Source: Brachionus plicatilis
Taxonomy: Eukaryota > Rotifera > Eurotatoria > Ploima > Brachionidae
DNA: 64,000 nt
Assembly: GCA_010279815.1 (NCBI GenBank)
Contig: QEOQ01000533.1
Location: 122,699-186,698, forward strand
Direction of reading: 5' to 3'
Shown here in pieces: positions 55,653-64,000 of this stretch. The translations under genes were made by a program, and so were the position numbers. Each line of letters opens with the position of its first letter. The stretch's first letter is position 1. The notes beneath the pieces are model-generated. The model made no database searches. It had not been told where the DNA came from and worked only from the letters and a program-made list of their open reading frames with translations.

Positions 55653-57890
55653 TTATCTTTTTATCACAAAACCCGTATATTTTGGTTTTACAGATATACT
55701 CTGATATCCAAAATGATTAGATCGATTTATATCATAATTTTCTGGATTTGTTCTAAAGTCCATTCGGTTTCTCTCAAATATTTGTGGTCCAAAATCATTC
55801 TGTCCCCTTAATTCACTGTTGTTAAAACTATTCTCCTCTTGCACTGACTGATTACACACCGATTCGACATCTGAGTCAACATCTTTACGAATCGACATGT
55901 CTGAATCCTTTCTATTAAATTTTGGTCTTTTTGCATTGCTTTTACTAAAAAACTTTTTATTCGAACCAGAATTAAATTTGTTATCTGGCAAAATTTTCGG
56001 CTTTTTTTTAAGCTTGCGAACCACTAAGCCTATGCCTACAGTTGTCACAGCTAACATTGACACCAAACCAACTGCTCCTCCTATTGTTGCCAAAAATCCA
56101 ACTATGGCCTTTTCAGTAAAGTCTTGAAAAAATTTTATCAATGAAGAAGTTTGCTTTTTATTATATTCATTTAAAGCTGTTTCATCTTCCTTTTCCTCTA
56201 AATTGGTGCTCGCACTTTTAGTGTTGAGTTTTGATGTCAAAATTTTGCTGCTTGAAATGGAATTTTTTAAAGTTGTACTTGGATTTTTGGTTTTTGTTGA
56301 AGATACAGCTTTAATGGCTGAAGTAATTTTTTTGGTACTCAAAGTAGAAGTGGTTGGGTTTGTGGAAGTAGATTTTAAAGTTGTTGTGGTGCTCGAAATA
56401 GTGCTAGTGGTGGTGGTGGTACTAACTTTAACAGTAAAAACCCAGAATTTTTTATCATCAATTGGAAGTGATTCTAATGCACAGCTTTGGTTGCTTTGAG
56501 CAACATTGGCATCAAAAAGAATAAAATAAGATTCTCCTCTGGTAAAATTGAAGTGAAGCCTAAAAGTAAGTGTTCTTGAATCAGTGACTTGGACATTTGA
56601 TGAAACCGATTCTAGCTGAGCAATTTGGGCATTTTTTGAATCAAATATGCGAATATAAGAGCTTGGACTGATTGATTTGATGATTGGAACATTCGAGGAC
56701 TTAACTGAGAAAAAAGGAACAATTGGATCAACTAGACCTGTCGGAAATGGTTGCTCAAATATGGGTCCCTTTCCATCAACTACAAGAGAAACACATCTTT
56801 GATCACTCTTTTCATCGAATACATTAATTGCTTCGAAGCAGAATAGGTTAACACCAATCTGATCCGGATCGGTCACTGTCCATGTCAAGTTAACATACCA
56901 CAAATTTTGGTCATTGTTGTAATTATCTATTTTTGATTTGATCAGTCCTCTGGGAGACAAAGTAGAAATCTCGACTAGTCGAGAAGTACTTAACACAATT
57001 ATTTTGGAATGAAAAGTTCCATTAAATTTGACAAAAACACATGAATCATCTTTAAAAGTTGGATCTTGAAATTCCAGCTTGTTCACAATGCATGACAATT
57101 TTTCACTTTTTATCAAAAATTGTACTGGTATGCTACTTAGAGCTAATTTGGATGTTTTTTCTGCAAAATCTTCCACTTGTAAAGACACAGCGTAGTATCC
57201 AGTAATGTTTGGCGAAAATTTTAGAATACACTTCTCTTCATCTAAAACAGCTCCAGGCACTGCACTGCAAATACTTCCACATTCTTTCAGAGAACTATTG
57301 CTCCACCGGCATCTTACTGTGTCACCATCCGGATCAGTTGTAAAAATTTTGAGTGTATTTTCGCATCCAGCCCTCATTACAGTTATTGGTTTTACCAGAC
57401 ATGTAGGAGGCGTATTTATTTTCCTGGTGTCAGCGCGCTGAATCAAATTCATCCTGAATCTTAGCTCCCAACTTCCACCTCCAGTCACCAATTTTAGCCA
57501 AGCATTTCCCTTGAAAACTCCTTCTATGTAAGTTTGATTTGGAAATGATATTTGAGTTGATCGTTGACCACCGGACCAGTTATCTGACAAACTATAATCT
57601 GAGCATGTTACCTTTGAATCAATTCTAAAAGTGGTCGGGCTACAGCCAACCTCACAATTTATGAATCCAGAATCACCGATGAGATCACCGTTGACGATTT
57701 TTGTATCATTACAAAAATGATTTGCTGAAAATGTTGATCGCCAAAAAAATCTCCATTGAATCAATGCATCCACATCATTTATTCTGTTTGGATCCATGGC
57801 CTTCCAAGTTATGCTGCCTCCATAAAAGTGGGTGCAATTGCCAGAGCCAAGAAAAATACCCAATAAAATTAGGATTAAAAAATTTTTCAT
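55653..57890 (-). CDS. Single-pass receptor-like membrane protein, paralogue 3 (745 aa)
   Basis: Signal peptide 1-19 (MKNFLILILLGIFLGSGNC), then the same ectodomain plan as the pair at 23-32 kb: HFYGGSITWKA, WSGGQRST, GGGSWELRFRMNL and DPDGDTVRCRWS. The cysteine pattern is shared. Unique is a Ser/Thr-rich, mucin-like stalk at about 490-565 (TTTTSTISSTTTT) that is likely O-glycosylated and would lift the ectodomain off the membrane. TM at about 596-624. The tail keeps the end block with GYQSISVKPKY. Identity to paralogues 1 and 2 is roughly two thirds by eye. Intronless. Confidence 0.85.
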   Translation of the reverse strand: MKNFLILILLGIFLGSGNCTHFYGGSITWKAMDPNRINDVDALIQWRFFWRSTFSANHFCNDTKIVNGDLIGDSGFINCEVGCSPTTFRIDSKVTCSDYSLSDNWSGGQRSTQISFPNQTYIEGVFKGNAWLKLVTGGGSWELRFRMNLIQRADTRKINTPPTCLVKPITVMRAGCENTLKIFTTDPDGDTVRCRWSNSSLKECGSICSAVPGAVLDEEKCILKFSPNITGYYAVSLQVEDFAEKTSKLALSSIPVQFLIKSEKLSCIVNKLEFQDPTFKDDSCVFVKFNGTFHSKIIVLSTSRLVEISTLSPRGLIKSKIDNYNNDQNLWYVNLTWTVTDPDQIGVNLFCFEAINVFDEKSDQRCVSLVVDGKGPIFEQPFPTGLVDPIVPFFSVKSSNVPIIKSISPSSYIRIFDSKNAQIAQLESVSSNVQVTDSRTLTFRLHFNFTRGESYFILFDANVAQSNQSCALESLPIDDKKFWVFTVKVSTTTTTSTISSTTTTLKSTSTNPTTSTLSTKKITSAIKAVSSTKTKNPSTTLKNSISSSKILTSKLNTKSASTNLEEKEDETALNEYNKKQTSSLIKFFQDFTEKAIVGFLATIGGAVGLVSMLAVTTVGIGLVVRKLKKKPKILPDNKFNSGSNKKFFSKSNAKRPKFNRKDSDMSIRKDVDSDVESVCNQSVQEENSFNNSELRGQNDFGPQIFERNRMDFRTNPENYDINRSNHFGYQSISVKPKYTGFVIKR

Positions 57891-60613
57891 TTTTTCAAAT
57901 AAAATGTTCTGGGTTTTTTTTTATAACTTTCATTTTATATTATTTTTTTTTGGTGTTTTTTTTAAATCATGTTTTATATTTTTTTTCGATGCCAAAAAAA
58001 ACATTTCTAAAAAAAAAACGAAATTTTTGGCTTTTTTCAGTCTATATATTGCTTAATGATTTATAATTAGAAAAATGTTTATAAAAATTTAATTTCAAAT
58101 ATTGTTATGTATTAGAAGCTATTCTACTCTTGTTTAGTGGTTAATTGCATTTATTTAAATTAAAAATAAACAAAAAAAATAAATTAAATTAAGATTGCTT
58201 AACTTGCAAATTTTCAAAGTTATTAACTCGAAAAGTGATTAATATTATGAAAGAGAAAATTTAATAAAAAAAAAATTATTCTGTTGTTATTAGTAAATTT
58301 TATGATCCAAAAATAATCTAAATATCTCGTACTGAATATTATCTGAAAATTTTATAAAATAATTATTACAAACTTTAAAAAAAATATTTATATAATTAAA
58401 ATAAAGATTAAAAAAAAATATTTAATAAAGCAAAACATAGAAATTTTCTAATTGTTTTAAAAATAATTTTACGAAGGTAAAAATTTGATCAATTGGTCAC
58501 TAAATCGAAAATACCTAATTGGATCAATTTAAGAATCTAAAAAATAGAAAATATATTTGAGCTAAAAGTGCGATTATATGAACTTAACCTGTTATAAATG
58601 AAGAAATGAATTGAAAAGTCTTTGATACAATTATTTTGGAATGGAAAAATAATTCTATTAAATTTGAATAAAAAAATTAGAGTTGGTCAAAAGTAAAAGA
58701 CAAAGTTTAACTTTGATTTTACTTTGACTTTTTAATTGAAGATTTAATTTTCATTAAAGACCAGAATTTAAAAAAAAAATTAAAAAAAAAAATTGTTCTA
58801 ATTAGTTTCTAATTTCAACATAATTTAAATTGAAATCGATCAATTTATCTTACAAAAAGAAATCAAAAAATTAAAATTTAAAGTCAAAGTCTTGAGTTGA
58901 CTTTGACTTTTGATCATCTAAGTAAAAAATAAACCTTTTGGCTTTTATTTTTTTCAAGATAAAAATTGAATTTGAAATTGATTACTAGTAATATTACAAA
59001 AAATTATTAGAAATTATTTTAATAAATTTAAATTAACCTAAAATCTAATTGAATTTAAAAAAAAAATTGAAACAGATTTATCTTTTAGTACCTTTTCTTT
59101 GTACTTAATTTACAAGACTTAATAAAAAGGAAAAAATAAGAGTTCCATTAACTCAAGATACACCAAGCATTTTTTCGTATTTTTTTTTAAAAAGCAAATA
59201 CTTTTACCGTGGAATAACTTTAAGATAAAAAGATGCAATCTTGATAATTCAAAAATAATTTATTCATTTATTTGAAAATCTGTTTAAAAGATTTGAGGAT
59301 TCTAAATTTTTGTAATCTTTATGATATTTTAAAGAATTTTGGGCTAAATTTACTCCATTTTCTTTTATTCTAGTTTATATATTAAAAGATAATTTAAGAT
59401 AAATTGAAAAATTCTGTACCGGAGCAAACCATATTTTAAGAGATAATCTTTATCAAGATATTTAAATATTTTAGTTATTTGGTAAATAATTAAATTGGTC
59501 ACATGTTTAAAGCAATGTATATCATTCCTTTATTTATTTTTTTTTGATACGTAATAAAGATAAATTCGCTTAAAAGTTTGTATCAATAAAAGGTATTATT
59601 TTCCATAGACTAAAATGCTGCCAAAAATAATTCTTTTCTATCAAAATAAAATCTAAAAAAAGAAATTTCATAAAAGCTAGTTTGAAAATTAATTCGAATA
59701 TTTTGATATTTTTTTGTTTTACTAAAACCAATAAGTAATCTAACCAAATAAAAAAGTAAAAAAATTATTTGTTTAATAAATAAATTTTATTTTATTTTTT
59801 CAAAAAAGTTAAAATTAAACATCGTTTTGTTTTTATTAAGTTTGATTAACATATTTAAAAAAAACACAGTCTGCTTGCATTTCAAAGTTTCGTTTTATTA
59901 AAACAGAGTTCGGTTAGAACCTAAAAAATATTAAAGATACAAGTTTTTTTTCTTACAGCGTGACTGCAGCGAAACGAATAAGAAAGCTCTTAAATAATAT
60001 TTATTAAAAAAATTATAAAAATAAAAGGCTTTTATTTAAAATGATAAAAATATTTAATAAATTAGAACTTTGAAAAATTTTAATTTATTTTTAATTTTAA
60101 GAAATTAATTGAATTTAAGAAGTTTTCAATTTGATAGCCCAATTTTGTCGGCTTTTTTAGAATAATACTTTATTAAGAAACATTGATCTATATTGAACAA
60201 CAAAGGCTTGTATTTAAATGATCAGTATTTTAAATAAATCGATCTGGAAATTATACTATTAAAATATATATATGATCAGTTTTAAATTAAGAATAAAAGA
60301 AAATAATTTAAATTATTATTTTTTTTACAGCTAATTTTTCTTTTTATCAGAAAAAATATTCATTTACATTCTAATTATTTTTGTCCACAGCAAGATCATT
60401 TAATTATCATTTAAGAAAAAAAAATTTTTTTTTATGTTATTTTATGATTCAAATTTCTGTTTTTTTTTTGTTTTCTAAATAAATTATCTGATAAAAAATA
60501 AATTTTTTGTAAAATAAAAAATTAGCTGTAAAAAAATTATTTAGAGTGTTTAGCTGATGAAAAGAAATACTTGGCATTCACATTTCTATTTTGTTTCTAT
60601 TTTGCAAGAACCA
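57891..60613. other. AT-rich intergenic with one weak inverted repeat
   Basis: At about 58681-58920, TTGGTCAAAAGTAAAAGACAAAG is mirrored by GTTGACTTTGACTTTTGATCA, a possible eroded MITE. At about 59965-59998, TTTCTTACAG precedes a GC-rich bit (GTGACTGCAGCGAAACG) that could be a terminal exon, but no partner exon is visible. Otherwise nothing found. Confidence 0.4.
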
Positions 60614-60844
60614 CTTTATTTGGATCCTGACTCCAGCACATAGAGATGATAAGGCAGTCAATTAAAAAGAAGGTAAATACACCTGTCCAACATTTTTTAA
60701 GCATTACATGTACAAAAATTTAGTCAATCTTGCAATCAGTTTAAAATATTCAAATAACCACCAGCACCAAAAGATGAGCCATTTGATGAAAAACGCAAAA
60801 GAGGAAGACCAAATAAGGCAACAAAAGCTTCAATGAAAAATTAA
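60614..60844. other. Possible exon(s), strand undecided
   Basis: Plus strand 60758-60844 reads APKDEPFDEKRKRGRPNKA and TAA, with an AT-hook as at 53280. On the minus strand, after TTGGACAG, 60685-60614 reads VFTFFLIDCLIISMCWSQD then PNKVVLAK and a stop. Phase fits a donor at GGTGCTG|GTGGTT near 60757. Both readings look protein-like; they cannot both be right. Function unknown. Confidence 0.25.
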
Positions 60845-62056
60845 ATTATGTTTTTGTTAATTTTTTTATTTAAATAAACATTGAAAATTAATATTTTTTA
60901 CTTTTAATATTTAAATTAAATACTGATTTATTCTAAATATTTTATAGATAATTAAACATTAAATACTGATCAAATAATGTTAGGAAATAATTGTTTAAGA
61001 ATATTGTCTCAAATCAAAATATGCCAAAGATTTAATTTTCTTTTTTTTGATAAGTCTGGTACTAGTTAATAAAAAAAAATTTAATAAAAATAGAATGATA
61101 CAAAAAAATTTTGATAACTAAAAAACATTTTAAATATATAGCTGAATATTTTGATACCTAAAATAATATTCTTCATTCGAAGAAAAACTTGTAATAATCG
61201 ATTCAACAAAATTTCAGTAAAGTCAACAATTTAAAATAAACATCATAAAAATTACAGTTTATTTATTAATTTAATTTTTGACAAAAATAATATTACCTGT
61301 AAAAATTCTGTTTACATGTTAGAGTGATAAAAAAGCTTGACTCATTTACCAGTACTTACCTTGTTAACCAGGATCTGACTAGAAAAGAATTAAGTGTAAA
61401 TAGAAGCCTATATTTAGAACTCTTATTGAGCATTGGACGCGTTTGACAAAGTATTTGATAGATTTTCAATAAATTTTATATCTGAGTCAAAAATTTGACT
61501 GATTCAAAAATTGATCATTTTAAAATTTAAAATTTTTTCATGTTATTTTGAAATATTTTTTCAAATAAATATAAAAATAAGTAATCAATGTTAAAGTAAA
61601 TACTCAATTTTATTTGATTATTAATTAAATTTATAAAAATTTTTAAATATTGAAAATTCAGTATTTAAAAATTTTGTTAATAATTAAAAAAATCGTCATG
61701 AGAAACACTATCTAAAAGGGGTACCATTATATTAATTGTGCGAGATAATTAAGATTTTTGCTGGTCATTTGTAGTGTTTACACATATGTTAAAAAATCAA
61801 GTAATTTTGGGCGATAAATTTCTGCAATATTTATCAACTTATTTTATCAAAAATTAAAACGTTATCCTCTTTTAGTAATAATAAATATTTCAAAACATTA
61901 AATAAACAAGAATAGTGATCAGTTATTTTTAAAGATTTTATTTGGACCATTTTTTATTAAGAAATTAAAAAAAATCACACTTTATTCAATATCAGCCTTC
62001 AAAATTTAAAAAGGTAAAAATTTGAATAAGAAAAAATTAGTAGACAAATATTACTT
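60845..62056. other. AT-rich intergenic
   Basis: No supportable gene. A 19-base stretch on the minus strand at about 61360-61380 has good splice sites on both sides (CTTTTCTAG| and |GTAAGTACTGG) but no coding partner. Confidence 0.35.
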
Positions 62057-62732
62057 TTAACTTATCAAAGAGGCAACAAAGCTTAAACGAAAAAACAATA
62101 AAATTTTTCTTTTTTTTAATTATCAAATTCTTACTAGTAAAGATAGATAAAAAAGAATAGCAAATTTTCACCCATTTTGACCATCGAATTTCTTATATGA
62201 ATCTTAAGCTCACTTTAAAAATCATTAAAATTTTTTTTATTAAATATTTTTAATAGCACCCTCTGTTATGTATTTCAGCTGGATCGAAAAGTGCCAAATA
62301 ATTTTTTGGTTTTTTGAGAATACTTAAAAGATTCATTTGAAAATTTGAAAATAAACTCACAGGCAACTTTTACCTTAATATATACCAAATGAAAAAAGGC
62401 AGATTGATCAAAAACAAAAACCAATGGCCGAACAGAACAAATACGACCGTGGACAAACTTCGCAAAATTAATTGAGGTAGAACATACTTAAAACATATTT
62501 AAAAAAGTGGATATTATTTTTTTTTAATCTAATCACTTTATTCAATTTTTGACAACAACTCCGAGCATTTATGTAATCACACTCCAGATCAGACAATGTA
62601 ATAATCTGTAATTAAATTCTTAAAATTTCTTGAAATTAGATCCAATTTTTTTTTATTTACAAAATAAACCGAGAGAAACAACTGAATTAGATTGAGCACC
62701 AGAGCAAAAACAAACAGAATTACATCAGACAT
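62057..62732 (-). CDS. CNIH4: Cornichon family ER cargo receptor, CNIH4-like (139 aa)
   Basis: Six small exons on the minus strand: 62661-62732, 62537-62605, 62374-62486, 62260-62322, 62135-62212 and 62057-62081. All have GT-AG introns of 50-55 bp except 51-bp-class ones; phases agree throughout. The product is exactly the human length. Motifs are [23 protein letters not shown], the TM segment [19 protein letters not shown] and [10 protein letters not shown]. Cornichons have three to four membrane helices and load transmembrane cargo, including GPCRs for CNIH4, into COPII vesicles at the ER. The last exon is only 25 bp (FVASLIS). None of the exons is long enough to show as an ORF. GATTAAAG lies four bases before the ATG. 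The stop of ATP6V1D is 214 bp upstream. Confidence 0.9.
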
Positions 62733-62946
62733 TTTCCTTTAATCAAAAAAAATTCACTAGCCTCATTTGGATGATGGAGCAACGATTTTAGACGTTGGGG
62801 TGTTGAAAATCAAAATAATTTTTTTCATATAATATTTATTTAAAATTTGGATTATTTAATCTAAAAAAATTCTGGAATCGCCAAAAAATTATAGGTTTAG
62901 TATAAAATCGATTGAATGACTGGAAAAAAAAGGAAATAAATATCAA

Positions 62947-63877
62947 TTATTTGAATAGAATATCTGAGTCTTCCTGGTCAGCTAGAAGATTGGGAGCCTC
63001 GATTTCTTTGAGCAAACCTTGCTCTTTGAGCTCTTCACGTCTTTTGTCTTCAGCAGCCTTTATTTTTCTGTTTTTTTCCTGGACTTTTTTTAGTCTAAAA
63101 AACTCCTCTCTTTCCATTTCGTCCAATTCGGAAATAATGTAATTGACTGTATTCTCTATCTTTGGAATAATTACTTAAAAAATATTTGAAAAATTTTATT
63201 AAAAAAAAAATTTTAATTTTTTAAAAAAAGTACCATGCTCTATGGCGTTAACGCGACGATTGGTAATTTTAATGACTTCGTCCAGAGCAATGAATGATGT
63301 CTGCAAGGAGGCCAAGTCAATCAAGACTTCGATGGCTTTTTCATAGTTATCCCGAAGTTTTTTCATTTGCTGACCGCCTCTGGAAAGACCAGTCAAGTCC
63401 ATTGGAGCTAAAATTTTAAATTTTAATAAATAAATTTTAATTTTTAATAAATAAATTTTATTTAAAAAAAATAACCAACTATTTCCATCCTTGAATGACT
63501 CGAAGATGGGAAGTTGAACGCCGGCAACATTGTCCTTTTTAGCCTTTACTTTAATTGATGCTTTGTTAACATTTTGGAGAATTTGCTGGCTGAAGTCTCC
63601 CATGGTAAACTTAGCCTCTGCCAGAGAAAAAGCTGCTTCTTTCATTACTGTGCCCATAAGCGTCTTTGCTTCAATGATACGCTTCAAAATTTGTCTGAAG
63701 CGAATTGTCAAGGCATCAGCTTTTTTTTTGAGCAGATTACGGCCAGTCTGAGCGCCCTTTAATCGCGACTTCATCAAAGACTGGGCCCTAGGGCAAAATT
63801 TTTTAAAATTTTGCGGAATTTAAAATTTTAGCTTACATTCGGGATGGAAAAACGGGAAAGCGCTCTTTACCAGACAT
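62947..63877 (-). CDS. ATP6V1D: V-type proton ATPase subunit D
   Basis: Four exons on the minus strand, 63837-63877, 63480-63787, 63234-63407 and 62947-63173, give 249 aa, against 247 in human. Introns are 49, 72 and 60 bp. It starts [13 protein letters not shown]. Motifs [41 protein letters not shown] and [18 protein letters not shown] are diagnostic, and the C-terminus ends [14 protein letters not shown]. Subunit D forms, with F, the central rotor stalk of the V1 sector, coupling ATP hydrolysis to proton pumping into endosomes, lysosomes and other organelles. It is a long bent coiled coil. The gene lies just upstream of CNIH4 on the same strand, and the pair could be an operon. Confidence 0.95.
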
Positions 63878-64000
63878 ATTGGTTTAGCAGTTTATCTTAA
63901 GAAATAAAAATTTAATTTTTAAATCATTTGACTTTTAGTTTTATCTAAAATGGCTTGATAAAGCACAAGTTCTAGTGTAGAATGGTTAGAGTCGTTTTTT
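63878..64000. other. 5' flank of ATP6V1D
   Basis: AT-rich. On the minus strand TTTCTTAAG|ATAAACTG precedes the ATG by 18 bases and could be a splice or trans-splice acceptor. Nothing else recognisable before the window ends. Confidence 0.4.

Noticed and set aside
56203..56499. 98-aa plus ORF rich in Val/Leu
   Set aside because: Complement of the Ser/Thr-rich stalk codons of the third receptor-like gene.
57701..58066. 121-aa plus ORF at the 5' end of receptor paralogue 3
   Set aside because: Antisense of the signal-peptide region continuing into T-rich promoter sequence; Phe/Leu/Lys runs only.
59965..59999. TTTCTTACAG followed by a short open stretch as a terminal exon
   Set aside because: Only about a dozen codons, two frames possible, no upstream exon found.
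61340..61400. A 19-base microexon with good splice sites on the minus strand
   Set aside because: No coding exon on either side that joins in phase; AG and GT are common by chance here.

Overview
This window looks like animal nuclear DNA from a very AT-rich genome. Non-coding sequence is dominated by A/T runs, while exons stand out as GC-richer islands. Conserved metazoan genes (AP-2 mu, V-ATPase subunit D, cornichon-4, mitochondrial L27, RidA) are cut by mostly tiny GT-AG introns of about 49-82 bp, use the standard code, and often have a 3'-splice-like AG a few bases before the ATG. A small invertebrate with possible spliced-leader trans-splicing, such as a monogonont rotifer, fits. That assignment is inference, not proof.

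Layout. 1-1.7 kb: a secreted, neuropeptide-precursor-like gene with a TATA box. 5.3-6.9 kb: AP2M1 in four exons. 7.2-11 kb: a 3.9-kb foldback DNA element inserted into a tandemly duplicated unit. 11.3-14.7 kb: an unrecognised two-exon gene. 14.8-18.3 kb: MRPL27 on the minus strand, with a 3-kb intron full of inverted repeats. 18.4 kb: RidA. 19.4-20.1 kb: a decayed pogo/Tigger element. 21.3-22 kb: a four-TM MS4A-like protein. 23.2-25.3 and 30.3-32.3 kb: two nearly identical intronless receptor-like genes, with a diverged third paralogue at 55.7-57.9 kb.

37.9-55.5 kb is a nest of transposons. It holds two 5'-truncated LINEs tail to tail, one of them split by a pogo element. Next is a Ty3/gypsy LTR element carrying an extra RNA-binding-like/coiled-coil/RING gene downstream of integrase. 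Then come an almost complete GC-rich LINE (ORF1, endonuclease, RT), a pogo remnant, and a Tc1/mariner element with 340-bp inverted ends. At the right edge, CNIH4 (six small exons) and ATP6V1D (four exons) lie 213 bp apart on the minus strand.

Several of the conserved genes serve membrane traffic and endomembrane function: AP-2 mu (clathrin cargo selection), CNIH4 (ER export receptor) and V-ATPase D (organelle acidification). The receptor-like proteins carry YxxPhi-type motifs in their tails, which is the signal class AP-2 mu reads. The best candidates for something undescribed are the RING-bearing third ORF of the gypsy element, the receptor-like family with its converted central tract, the membrane-anchored Gag, and the spliced gene fragment inside the mariner element.
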